Shown: positions 34,901 to 43,470 of the stretch, one piece after another
Layout of the letters: each line of letters begins with the position of its first letter
How positions within the stretch are numbered: position 1 is the first letter of the stretch
NCBI GenBank assembly: GCA_964410105.1
Contig: CAYPFY010000003.1
Coordinates: forward strand, 1-64,000
Length of the DNA stretch: 64,000 nt
Direction: 5' to 3'
Source: CAYPFY01 sp964410105
GTDB taxonomy: Bacteria; Bacteroidota; Ignavibacteria; UBA10030; SZUA-254
Program-made: the position numbers and the translations under genes
The notes under the pieces: model-generated
Databases searched by the model: none
Told to the model about the DNA's origin: nothing
Seen by the model: only the letters and a program-made list of their open reading frames with translations

Positions 34901-35919
34901 TGGATCAGTTCCTCAAGGCCACGCTGGGAAGCGACCTCCTCGCCTACGTCGTCATGGCGGCGCTTCCTCTCGCCTGGATCCTTCCCTACGCGCTCTTTGC
35001 CGTCTGGCTCGAGCGCAAGGTTTCGGCCCATATGCAGGACCGGCTCGGCCCGATGCGCGTCGGAGGATGGCACGGATGGGCCCAGACTCTTGCCGATATC
35101 CTCAAGCTGATCCAGAAGGAAGACATCGTTCCCGCGGCCGCCGACAAGACGCTTCACTTTCTTGCTCCCTGGGTCGTGTTCATCGGCTCGTACGCGGCTT
35201 TCGCGGCGATTCCCTTCAGCAGCGCGTTCGTCGGAAGCAATATCAATCTCGGACTCTTTTATGTGATCGCCGTTTCGTCCCTCGTCGTCGTGGGGCTCCT
35301 CATGGCCGGCTGGTCGTCCAACAATAAATGGTCCCTGTTCGGAGCCATGCGCTCCGCCGCCCAGATCGTGAGTTACGAGATTCCGACCATTCTCGCCCTG
35401 CTCGCCGTGGTCATGATCGCCGGCACCCTGAATCTCCAGGAGATCAACCAGCAGCAGACCGGGTGGTTCTGGAACTGGTTTATTTTCAAAAAATTCCCCT
35501 TCGTCTTCGTGGCCTTCATCATCTATTTTGTGGCTTCCCTCGCCGAGACGAACCGCACCCCGTTCGATATCCCCGAGGCGGAATCGGAACTCGTCGCAGG
35601 TTACCATACCGAGTACAGCGGGATGAAGTTTGCCCTCTTCTTCCTGGCCGAGTATGCAAATATGTTTGCCGTCTCGGCAATTGGATCGAGCCTTTTCCTC
35701 GGAGGATGGAACAGCCCGTTCGGATCGTATCTCAGCGGCCCGCTCTGGGGCGTGTTCTGGTTCCTGTCGAAAGGGATGTTCTTTGTGTTCGTTCAGATGT
35801 GGCTGCGCTGGACCCTTCCCCGTCTGCGGGTCGATCAGCTGATGTACGTTTCATGGAAAGTCCTCACCCCCTGGGCATTTGTCTGCATACTGGGAGTGGG
35901 ATTCTGGATGATGCTCTGA
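34900..35919 (+). CDS. nuoH: NADH-quinone oxidoreductase subunit H
   Basis: Membrane subunit, 339 residues with eight helices, linking the quinone site to the proton channels. The hallmark 'AETNRTPFDIPEAESELVAG' and 'YHTEYSGMKFALFFLAEYAN' with their acidic residues are intact, as is 'QDRLGPMRVGGWHGWAQTLAD' at the N-terminal loop. It overlaps nuoI by one base. Confidence 0.97.
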   Translation: MDQFLKATLGSDLLAYVVMAALPLAWILPYALFAVWLERKVSAHMQDRLGPMRVGGWHGWAQTLADILKLIQKEDIVPAAADKTLHFLAPWVVFIGSYAAFAAIPFSSAFVGSNINLGLFYVIAVSSLVVVGLLMAGWSSNNKWSLFGAMRSAAQIVSYEIPTILALLAVVMIAGTLNLQEINQQQTGWFWNWFIFKKFPFVFVAFIIYFVASLAETNRTPFDIPEAESELVAGYHTEYSGMKFALFFLAEYANMFAVSAIGSSLFLGGWNSPFGSYLSGPLWGVFWFLSKGMFFVFVQMWLRWTLPRLRVDQLMYVSWKVLTPWAFVCILGVGFWMML

Positions 35920-36521
35920 TGGGCCGCTATTTCTCCGATATCTTCAAATCAGTCTGGACGGTCCTCATCGGGATGAAGGTGACCTTCAGGCACCTCTTCA
36001 CCCCCGCCGTCACGATCCAGTATCCGGACGTCAAACTCAAGCTACCGGAGCGCGCCCGCAACCGTCTCTACGTCAATATGGACGATTGCATCGGCTGCTT
36101 CCAGTGCGATATGGCCTGCCCCGTCGACTGCTTCAAGATCGAAACGGTGAAGAGCCTCCCGACAGAAGATCTCGGCATGACATCGACAGGCCAGAAGAAA
36201 CGGCTCTGGGTGCCGACGTTCGATATCGATATCGCAAAGTGCTGCTACTGCGGGCTCTGCGTCTATCCCTGCCCGACCGAATGCATCAAGATGACCGATG
36301 TGTACGAATTCTCCGAGTTCAACCGCCAGAACCTCATCTATAATTATGCGACGGTCACTGCCGACGAAGCGGCAACGATAAGGACGCGCGCTGCGGACTT
36401 TGAAAAAGAACAGGCCGCGAAAAAAGCCGCTGCCGCCCAGGCCGCCGCCGCCGCCAAGGCCGCACAGCCGCCGGCATCCGGGCCATCATCCCCCGCTCCT
36501 CCCCCGGAAAAGAAACCATGA
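35919..36521 (+). CDS. nuoI: NADH-quinone oxidoreductase subunit I
   Basis: Ferredoxin-like subunit with two 4Fe-4S clusters: 'CIGCFQCDMACPVDC' and 'CCYCGLCVYPCPTEC'. The true start is ATG 35919, directly at the nuoH stop; the frame is open far upstream inside nuoH but this part is not coding. The 200-residue protein ends in an unusual Ala/Pro/Lys-rich tail (about 165-200, 'KKAAAAQAAAAAKAAQPP') that standard NuoI lacks. It overlaps nuoJ by ATGA. Confidence 0.96.
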   Translation: MGRYFSDIFKSVWTVLIGMKVTFRHLFTPAVTIQYPDVKLKLPERARNRLYVNMDDCIGCFQCDMACPVDCFKIETVKSLPTEDLGMTSTGQKKRLWVPTFDIDIAKCCYCGLCVYPCPTECIKMTDVYEFSEFNRQNLIYNYATVTADEAATIRTRAADFEKEQAAKKAAAAQAAAAAKAAQPPASGPSSPAPPPEKKP

Positions 36522-37036
36522 GCTTCTACGACGCGATTTTCTATTTCTTCGCCGCCGTGACCCTTGCATCGGGCGCCATCGTGGTTTTCACCAGGAATAT
36601 TGTCTACTCAGCGTTCGCGCTTCTCTTTACATTTTTCGGGGTCGCCGGCCTCTATGTCCTCCTCAATGCGGACTTCATCGCCGTGGCCCAGCTGCTGATC
36701 TACGTCGGCGGCATCCTCGTCCTTTTGATCTTCGGCGTCATGCTCACCCACAAGGTGGTGAGCGTCGAGATGAAGACGGGCACCCTGCAGACACTTCCCG
36801 CCTCCATCCTCGTCGCCATGACCGCAGGCTCGCTCTGCGGCGTCTTCTATGTCACCGACTGGAAAATTGTCCGGGGCCTCCGGGAACCCGCCGCGACGGC
36901 CGGTTCGCTGGGAGAGATGTTCATGACCTCCTATGTTCTCCCGTTCGAGGTCGCTTCGGTCGCGCTCCTCGTCGCCCTTCTCGGCGCCGCCATGATCGCG
37001 CGAAAAGTTCCCCGAAATATTTCCCGGGGGACCTGA
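36518..37036 (+). CDS. nuoJ: NADH-quinone oxidoreductase subunit J
   Basis: Membrane subunit of 172 residues with five helices. Recognisable are 'NIVYSAFALLFTFFGVAGLYVLLNADF' (as adjoining pieces near 27-53) and 'AVAQLLIYVGGILVLLIFGVM'. It ends 1 base before nuoK. It takes part in proton transfer between NuoH and NuoK. Confidence 0.95.
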   Translation: MSFYDAIFYFFAAVTLASGAIVVFTRNIVYSAFALLFTFFGVAGLYVLLNADFIAVAQLLIYVGGILVLLIFGVMLTHKVVSVEMKTGTLQTLPASILVAMTAGSLCGVFYVTDWKIVRGLREPAATAGSLGEMFMTSYVLPFEVASVALLVALLGAAMIARKVPRNISRGT

Positions 37037-37037
37037 T

Positions 37038-37346
37038 ATGGAGGTCGGACTCACTCATTATCTCTTCCTGAGCGCAATTCTCTTCTCCCTCGGGATCTAC
37101 GGCATCATTACCCGGCGGAACGCGATCATGGTTCTCATGGGGATCGAGCTGGTGCTGAATGCGTCCAATATCAACTTTATCGCCTTCTCCCGGTTCGGGG
37201 GGATGCGGCTCGACGGCCAGGCGATCGCCGTGTTTGTCATCATTCTCGCCGCCGCCGAAGCCGCCATAGCCCTAGCGATCGTCCTCCATATCTATCAGAA
37301 ATTCCATACGGTGAACGTGGATGAAGTCAGCAAACTGAAGGAGTGA
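37038..37346 (+). CDS. nuoK: NADH-quinone oxidoreductase subunit K
   Basis: Small three-helix membrane subunit, 102 residues. 'MVLMGIELVLNASNINFIAF' and 'VFVIILAAAEAAIALAIVL' hold the two buried Glu residues needed for proton translocation. It is followed 1 base later by nuoL. Confidence 0.97.
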   Translation: MEVGLTHYLFLSAILFSLGIYGIITRRNAIMVLMGIELVLNASNINFIAFSRFGGMRLDGQAIAVFVIILAAAEAAIALAIVLHIYQKFHTVNVDEVSKLKE

Positions 37347-37347
37347 A

Positions 37348-39582
37348 ATGTTGGAGCTTCTTGTCCGATCGTCCATCCTCGTCCTCCTGCTCCCGCTCCT
37401 GAGCTTTCTCACCCTGATTTTCCTGGGCAAGAAACTCTCCCGGGGAGGGGACTGGCTCGCCACGGCAAGCCTCTTCGCCGCCCTCGCCCTCTCGGCGATC
37501 GTCCTCGTCGGAAAACTTTCCATCGAGAAGCCGGTCGTCTTCACCTTTCCCTGGATCGATTTCGGAGCCCTCCCGGGCGGAGCCCCCTTCGAGGTGTTCC
37601 TCGGGCTCACGATCGATAATCTGTCGGCCATCATGATGCTCGTCGTGACGCTGGTGAGCTCCCTCGTTCACCTCTTTTCGATAGGGTATATGCACGGGGA
37701 CGTCCGCTACTCGCGATATTTCGCGTTTCTCGGCCTCTTCACGTTCTCGATGCTGGTGATCGTGCTGACGAGTAATTTTTTCACGATGTACGTGGGCTGG
37801 GAACTCGTCGGTCTGAGCTCCTACCTCCTCATCGGACACTGGTATGAGAAAAAATCCGCGGCCGATGCGTCGAAGAAGGCCTTCATCGTCAATAGGATAG
37901 GGGATATCGGCATGTTCACCGGCATCCTTATCCTGTATCATACATTCCGCACCTTCGGCTTCGCGGAGATTTTCTCCGCCATCCGCGGTGGACAGCTTCC
38001 GATGGGAAGCGAGTCGTGGCTTACCGCCGCCGGGATTCTCATTTTTTGCGGAGCCGTAGGCAAGTCCGCGCAATTCCCCCTCCACGTCTGGCTTCCGGAC
38101 GCCATGGAGGGCCCTACCCCGGTGAGCGCCCTCATCCATGCCGCCACGATGGTCGCCGCAGGCGTTTACCTCGTCGCTCGCACCTTCCCCATCATGACCG
38201 GAACCGCCCTGACCGTCATCGCCTACATCGGAGCCATCACCGCCTTCATCTCCGCGACGATCGCAATCGCACAGAATGACATCAAAAAAGTTCTTGCATA
38301 TTCGACGATATCGCAGCTCGGCTATATGATCATGGGGCTCGGCGTCGGCGCCTATACGGCCGGCTTCTTCCACCTCGCCACCCACGCCATGTTCAAGGCC
38401 GGGCTCTTCCTGGGCTCAGGCTCCGTCATCCACGCCATGCACCATGCCCTCGGCCACGAAGGGCATACGGATCCCCAGGATATCCGGAATATGGGGGGCC
38501 TCAGGAAGAAGATGCCGGTGACTTTTACGACATTTTTGATCTACACCCTCGCGATCAGCGGAGTTCCGCTTACCTCGGGATTCCTCAGCAAGGACTCGAT
38601 CCTTGCCGGAACCCTCGCCTTCGCACATCTCACCGGCCATACTCTCATTCCCGTCGTGGGTTTCGGCGTCGCCGGGCTGACCGCGTTCTATATGTTCCGT
38701 CTGGTCATTCTGACTTTTTTCGGGAACCATGCCGATGAACACCGGTCGGAATCTCTTAAAGAATCTCCTCAGACGATGACGATTCCGCTCATAATCTTTG
38801 CCGCCCTGAGTCTTTTCGTTTTCTTTTCCTCCGATCCGATGGATGCATCGCAAGGGTGGTTCGCACGCGCCGTCGAAAGGCCGCTCTCGGTTGTTCCCGA
38901 GACTGCCCGCGCCGCCGGCATCGAGGTCTTCGAAGAGGCCCACCATGCCGCCCACTCGACGGCCATGGTTCTCTCCCTCGCCGTCGCAGGGTTCGGGTTT
39001 CTTCTCTCCTTCCTGACCTCCTCCTGGAAGACCTTCAGCGCCGACCGGTGGGCCGAGAGGTTCGGGGCAGTTCACACGTTTTTGGCGAACAAGTGGTATT
39101 TCGACGAGCTCTACGGCGCCGTGGTCGTCGGAGGCACTCTCGCCATCACGCGCATGTGCCGCTGGTTCGATACCTATGTCGTCGATGCGATCGTGAACGG
39201 CACCGCAAGCTGGACCCGGGCGATCGTCTTCGGATACGGCGAACATTCGCACGATAAGAAGTTCAGCGCCGCAGCTTTCATGGCCCTGAGCATCGCGGCA
39301 GCCCTCGGCGTCGCGGTCTGGACCGGCCAGTGGTTCTGGTCACAGGGTTCCTATATCAGCGCCTTCAGCATGCCGCTCCTTACCGGCGCCCTCACCTTTT
39401 TCTTCTTCTTCTCGGGCGTGGGAGGATTTGATAAGTATGTGGTCGACGGGGCGGTCAACGGGGTTGCGTATTTTTCGGGGTTTTTCGGGATCCTCATGCG
39501 AAAACTTCAGACCGGAAGGGTGCAGTCCTATATCCTCTTCGTCCTTCTCGGCGTGATGATCCTTTTTTACATTTTTCGTTGA
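37348..39582 (+). CDS. nuoL: NADH-quinone oxidoreductase subunit L
   Basis: Largest antiporter-like proton-pumping subunit, 744 residues, somewhat longer than E. coli NuoL. Motifs are 'FTMYVGWELVGLSSYLLIGHW' (near 145-165), 'VGKSAQFPLHVWLPDAMEGPTPVSALIHAAT' as adjoining segments (about 235-265), 'AQNDIKKVLAYSTISQLGYM' and a long C-terminal amphipathic helix region. The extra length is in the C-terminal region after residue 520. The start is ATG 37348. Confidence 0.97.
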   Translation: MLELLVRSSILVLLLPLLSFLTLIFLGKKLSRGGDWLATASLFAALALSAIVLVGKLSIEKPVVFTFPWIDFGALPGGAPFEVFLGLTIDNLSAIMMLVVTLVSSLVHLFSIGYMHGDVRYSRYFAFLGLFTFSMLVIVLTSNFFTMYVGWELVGLSSYLLIGHWYEKKSAADASKKAFIVNRIGDIGMFTGILILYHTFRTFGFAEIFSAIRGGQLPMGSESWLTAAGILIFCGAVGKSAQFPLHVWLPDAMEGPTPVSALIHAATMVAAGVYLVARTFPIMTGTALTVIAYIGAITAFISATIAIAQNDIKKVLAYSTISQLGYMIMGLGVGAYTAGFFHLATHAMFKAGLFLGSGSVIHAMHHALGHEGHTDPQDIRNMGGLRKKMPVTFTTFLIYTLAISGVPLTSGFLSKDSILAGTLAFAHLTGHTLIPVVGFGVAGLTAFYMFRLVILTFFGNHADEHRSESLKESPQTMTIPLIIFAALSLFVFFSSDPMDASQGWFARAVERPLSVVPETARAAGIEVFEEAHHAAHSTAMVLSLAVAGFGFLLSFLTSSWKTFSADRWAERFGAVHTFLANKWYFDELYGAVVVGGTLAITRMCRWFDTYVVDAIVNGTASWTRAIVFGYGEHSHDKKFSAAAFMALSIAAALGVAVWTGQWFWSQGSYISAFSMPLLTGALTFFFFFSGVGGFDKYVVDGAVNGVAYFSGFFGILMRKLQTGRVQSYILFVLLGVMILFYIFR

Positions 39583-39604
39583 ATTGAATTTTTAAGGAGC
39601 GACA

Positions 39605-41197
39605 ATGGTCTTCGGAATTCTCACGTGGCTGACGTTCCTGCCGATCGCAGGGATGGTCATCGTTCTGCTCCTGCCGAAGGAGCGGCTCGACACTATACGG
39701 TGGACCTCGGCCTTCGTCGCCGGGGCCCAGGTCATCCTCGCCGCCATCGTCTGCCTGAACTTCAACCGGGGGATGGGCGGGATCAACACCGCCGAGGGCT
39801 TTCAGTTCATCGAAAAAGCCACCTGGATCGACGTCAAGTCGGTCGCATGGTTCGGCCGGGTCCATATCGATTATTTCCTGGGGATCGACGGCCTCAGCGT
39901 CCTCATGGTGATCCTCACCGCCCTCATTTCGTTCATCGCCGTCTTCGCCTCCTGGGGGATCCAGAAGTCGGTCAAAGGCTATTTTGCACTGCTCCTGCTG
40001 CTCGATGCCGGGATGATGGGGGTGTTCGTCTCCCTCGACTTTTTCCTCTTCTACGTTTTCTGGGAGCTGATGCTTCTGCCGATGTACTTCCTCATCGGCG
40101 TTTGGGGGGGACCCCGCCGCGAATACGCCGCCATAAAATTCTTCATCTATACTCTCTTCGGGTCGGTGCTGATGCTCCTTGCGCTTCTGGCCTTGTATTT
40201 CAGCGTCTCCGTCGCTGACCCCGCCACAGGGGAGAGGATTCATACCTTTAATATGCTCGCCATGATGAACCCGGCCAACTATGACCCCGGCTCCATACTG
40301 GCCGGGATCAATACGTCGTGGCGCTACCTCGCCTTCATCGCCCTTTTCATCGGGTTCGCCATCAAAGTGCCCATCTTCCCGTTCCATACCTGGCTGCCCG
40401 ATGCTCACGTCGAAGCGCCGACGGCGATCAGCGTGATCCTCGCCGGAGTTCTGCTCAAGATGGGGACCTACGGGCTTCTGCGCGTAAGCTTCCCGATGTT
40501 TCCCGACGCCACCGTCCATTACCAGGTGCCCCTCGCCATCCTGGCTTTCATCAATATCGTCTACGGGGCTCTCTGCGCCATGGCGCAGGATGATTTCAAG
40601 AAACTGATCGCCTACTCAAGCATAAGCCATATGGGCGTGGTTCTTCTGGGCATGGCCGCGCTCAATACGCAGGGGATCACCGGGGCGGTGTTCCAGATGT
40701 TCAATCACGGCACCATCACCGCCATGCTCTTTCTTATCGTCGGGGTCATCTACGACCGCGCCCATACCCGCGGCCTCGACGATTTCGGGGGGCTCATGAA
40801 CCAGATGCCGAGATACTCAGGCATCATGACCGTGGCATTCTTCGCGGCGCTCGGTCTGCCGGGCCTGAGCGGCTTCATCAGCGAGGCTTTTTCGTTCCTG
40901 GGGGCGTTTCAGGCCGAATCGATCCGCACGATCACGATCGCATCGACCGTCGGGATCGTCCTCACGGCAGCCTATATGCTGTGGACTCTCCAGCGGGTTT
41001 TCCTCGGCAGCCTGCCCGATAAGTGGAAGTCGCTGCCCGATATCAACGGCCGGGAATTGTTCACGCTCGTCCCGCTGGCCGTCATCGTAATTTTTCTGGG
41101 GATCTACCCCGCGCCGGCCATTAACCTGATGAGCTCCGCCGTCAATACCCTGGTCGATGTGGTCGGAAAAAGCGGCGGGATGGCCCTTGGACGCTGA
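39605..41197 (+). CDS. nuoM: NADH-quinone oxidoreductase subunit M
   Basis: Antiporter-like proton-pumping subunit, 530 residues. 'FYVFWELMLLPMYFLIGVWGG', 'PIFPFHTWLPDAHVEAPTAIS' and 'AQDDFKKLIAYSSISHMGVV' are the family signatures. The start follows AAGGAG (39593-39598). It overlaps nuoN by one base. Confidence 0.97.
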   Translation: MVFGILTWLTFLPIAGMVIVLLLPKERLDTIRWTSAFVAGAQVILAAIVCLNFNRGMGGINTAEGFQFIEKATWIDVKSVAWFGRVHIDYFLGIDGLSVLMVILTALISFIAVFASWGIQKSVKGYFALLLLLDAGMMGVFVSLDFFLFYVFWELMLLPMYFLIGVWGGPRREYAAIKFFIYTLFGSVLMLLALLALYFSVSVADPATGERIHTFNMLAMMNPANYDPGSILAGINTSWRYLAFIALFIGFAIKVPIFPFHTWLPDAHVEAPTAISVILAGVLLKMGTYGLLRVSFPMFPDATVHYQVPLAILAFINIVYGALCAMAQDDFKKLIAYSSISHMGVVLLGMAALNTQGITGAVFQMFNHGTITAMLFLIVGVIYDRAHTRGLDDFGGLMNQMPRYSGIMTVAFFAALGLPGLSGFISEAFSFLGAFQAESIRTITIASTVGIVLTAAYMLWTLQRVFLGSLPDKWKSLPDINGRELFTLVPLAVIVIFLGIYPAPAINLMSSAVNTLVDVVGKSGGMALGR

Positions 41198-42681
41198 TGC
41201 TCGAACAGATCACACATAGCACGAGGCTTTTCCTCCCCGAGACGATCCTGGGCGCAACTCTCTGCGCGATCATCCTGGCGGATCTTCTCGGAATAAGGAG
41301 GACCGCGTGGCTCGCCCTTGGCGGGATCGCCGCCGCCGCATGGTTTGTCCTCAAACAAGTCTCCCTCGCGCCGAATTCGATTTTTTCGAACATGGTCGCC
41401 GTCGATCCCTTTTCGGTCTTCTTCCGCATCGTCATATTGGGAACAAGCGCCCTCATCGTGATCTTTTCAATCCAGGCGAGCGAGCTGAAGTCGAAAAATC
41501 TGGCCGAATACTTTGCCCTCATCATGTCGCTCACGCTGGGCATGATGCTTATGGCCGGCGCCAGCAATCTGCTGATGATGTATCTCTCCCTGGAACTCAC
41601 AAGCCTCAGTTCGTATGTCCTGGCCGGGTTCACAAAGGAGGCCGATGACTCAAGCGAGGCGTCGCTCAAATACGTGATCTACGGAGCCGTGTCTTCCGGA
41701 ATGATGCTCTACGGCATCTCCATCCTGTACGGGCTCACCGGAGCGGTCGATATCTACGGGATCAACCGGGCCCTCCTGACCACCGATATCAACCCCGTCG
41801 CCCTCATCATCGCGGGAATTCTGGTCGTCGCCGGCTTCGGCTATAAGATTTCCGCGGCGCCGTTCCATTTCTGGACGCCCGACGTCTATGAGGGAGCCCC
41901 GATCACAATCACGGCATTTCTATCGGTCGCATCGAAGGCCGCCGGGTTTGCCATGATGATCCGGTTCTTCAAAGTCTCCTTCCTCGACCCCGCCATCGGC
42001 AACCTCGCTCTCGGCTCCTGGGCTTCCTTCCGCGGGTTCGAATGGAACCAGATCCTCGCCATGCTCTCCGTCCTGACGATGATCCTGGGGAATCTCGTCG
42101 CCATCTGGCAGAAAAACCTGAAACGCCTCCTCGCCTACTCGAGCATCGCCCACGCGGGCACGATGCTCATGGCCGTCGTGGTGCTCTCCAACGAGGGGAT
42201 CGCGGCGGTGCTCATTTACTTCGTCGTCTATCTCTTCATGAACCTCGGGGCGTTTTACCTCGTGATGCTCATCGCGAATAAGATCGGAAGCGAGGATATC
42301 GATCACTATAAAGGCCTCGGCGCACGCTCGCCGTTTGCCTGCGTCGCGATGACGGTCTTTCTTCTCTCCCTCACCGGCATTCCCCCCACCGCCGGCTTCG
42401 TCGGAAAGCTGTATGTGTTCGCCGCGCTCATCAATGCGAAATGGTTCTGGCTGGCCCTCGTCGGAGTGCTCAACGGCGTCGTATCGCTTTATTATTACGT
42501 CAGGATCGTGCGCAATATGTTCCTGCGAGGCGACGACGCGCCCGGCCCCCCGGTCGAATTCTCTTTCCTTGAAATCTCCCTCGTGCTTGTCCTTCTGGTG
42601 CCGACCCTCCTATTGGGGCTCTATTTCGGCCCCCTGGTCGAATTCGCCCAGGCCTCGGTCGCCATGTTCGGCGTCCGCTGA
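41197..42681 (+). CDS. nuoN: NADH-quinone oxidoreductase subunit N
   Basis: Third antiporter-like subunit, 494 residues. 'MMYLSLELTSLSSYVLAGF', 'SAAPFHFWTPDVYEGAPITIT' and 'WQKNLKRLLAYSSIAHAG' are visible. It is the last gene of the operon; no clear terminator follows, and the next gene has its own promoter 33 bases downstream. Confidence 0.97.
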   Translation: MLEQITHSTRLFLPETILGATLCAIILADLLGIRRTAWLALGGIAAAAWFVLKQVSLAPNSIFSNMVAVDPFSVFFRIVILGTSALIVIFSIQASELKSKNLAEYFALIMSLTLGMMLMAGASNLLMMYLSLELTSLSSYVLAGFTKEADDSSEASLKYVIYGAVSSGMMLYGISILYGLTGAVDIYGINRALLTTDINPVALIIAGILVVAGFGYKISAAPFHFWTPDVYEGAPITITAFLSVASKAAGFAMMIRFFKVSFLDPAIGNLALGSWASFRGFEWNQILAMLSVLTMILGNLVAIWQKNLKRLLAYSSIAHAGTMLMAVVVLSNEGIAAVLIYFVVYLFMNLGAFYLVMLIANKIGSEDIDHYKGLGARSPFACVAMTVFLLSLTGIPPTAGFVGKLYVFAALINAKWFWLALVGVLNGVVSLYYYVRIVRNMFLRGDDAPGPPVEFSFLEISLVLVLLVPTLLLGLYFGPLVEFAQASVAMFGVR

Positions 42682-42713
42682 GCCCCTCCGCCCTGCCCCC
42701 TCCACGGTCCGGA

Positions 42714-42742
42714 TTGACGTTAAGGGGAATATTTTGTAGTTT
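42714..42742 (+). promoter_or_regulatory. Promoter of the first two-component operon
   Basis: TTGACG (42714-42719), 17 bases and TAGTTT (42737-42742). The ATG at 42751 lies 8 bases after the -10 box, so the transcript is predicted to be nearly leaderless. Confidence 0.6.
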
Positions 42743-42750
42743 TTTTTACA

Positions 42751-43470
42751 ATGCCGAAGAAAGCGAACCAGGAGAGCCGCCCCCTCCCGGCCCAGCACGC
42801 CTCCATCCTCGTCGTCGAGGATGAACGCCACCTCGCGGATTCCGTCGCGCGGCGGCTGCAGGAGGAGGGTTATGCGGTCGATATCGCCCACGACGGGGAA
42901 GAGGGGTTCCAGCTCGCCAGCACGAAAAAATATGACCTCATCATCCTCGATCTCCTTTTGCCGCGCAAGGATGGTTTGCATGTCCTCAGGGAACTGAGGC
43001 GCAACAAAGTCCAGAGCATGGTGCTCGTCCTGACGGCGAAAAGCACGATCGAGGACCGGGTCGAAGGGCTGCGAGGCGGGGCCGATGACTATCTCTCAAA
43101 ACCCTTCGCCTTCGCCGAGCTGGTCGCCCGGGTCGAAACTCTGCTCCGCCGCCACGGCGCCGAGCAGAACACGGTGCTCCGTGTCGCCGACCTCGAGCTC
43201 GATATCGACACCCGGCACGTCCGCCGCGCGAGCCGGAATATTCACCTCACCGCAAAGGAGTTCCTTCTTTTAGAACTTCTCATGCGCAATAAGAACCGGA
43301 TCATGACCCGCCGCGCTATCGCCGAACAGGTGTGGGGTTATAATTTCGAGACCGGCACCAACGTCGTCGACGTGTATGTCAACTACCTCCGGAAGGCGGT
43401 CGACGAGGGTTTTCCACGGAGACTGATCCATACGATCCGCGGGGTGGGCTTCATCCTCAAGGAGGAGTAA
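42751..43470 (+). CDS. OmpR/PhoB-family response regulator
   Basis: DNA-binding response regulator of 239 residues. The receiver domain (17-130) has acidic residues at 'VVEDE', the phospho-acceptor D67 in 'IILDLLLP', Thr in 'LVLTAKS' and Lys in 'LSKPF'. The C-terminal winged helix (145-238) ends 'VYVNYLRKAVD...HTIRGVGFIL'. The first 16 residues are a polar extension. It is directly followed by its kinase gene with no gap. The domain pattern is like CusR/CopR-type metal regulators, but the signal is unknown. Confidence 0.93.
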   Translation: MPKKANQESRPLPAQHASILVVEDERHLADSVARRLQEEGYAVDIAHDGEEGFQLASTKKYDLIILDLLLPRKDGLHVLRELRRNKVQSMVLVLTAKSTIEDRVEGLRGGADDYLSKPFAFAELVARVETLLRRHGAEQNTVLRVADLELDIDTRHVRRASRNIHLTAKEFLLLELLMRNKNRIMTRRAIAEQVWGYNFETGTNVVDVYVNYLRKAVDEGFPRRLIHTIRGVGFILKEE

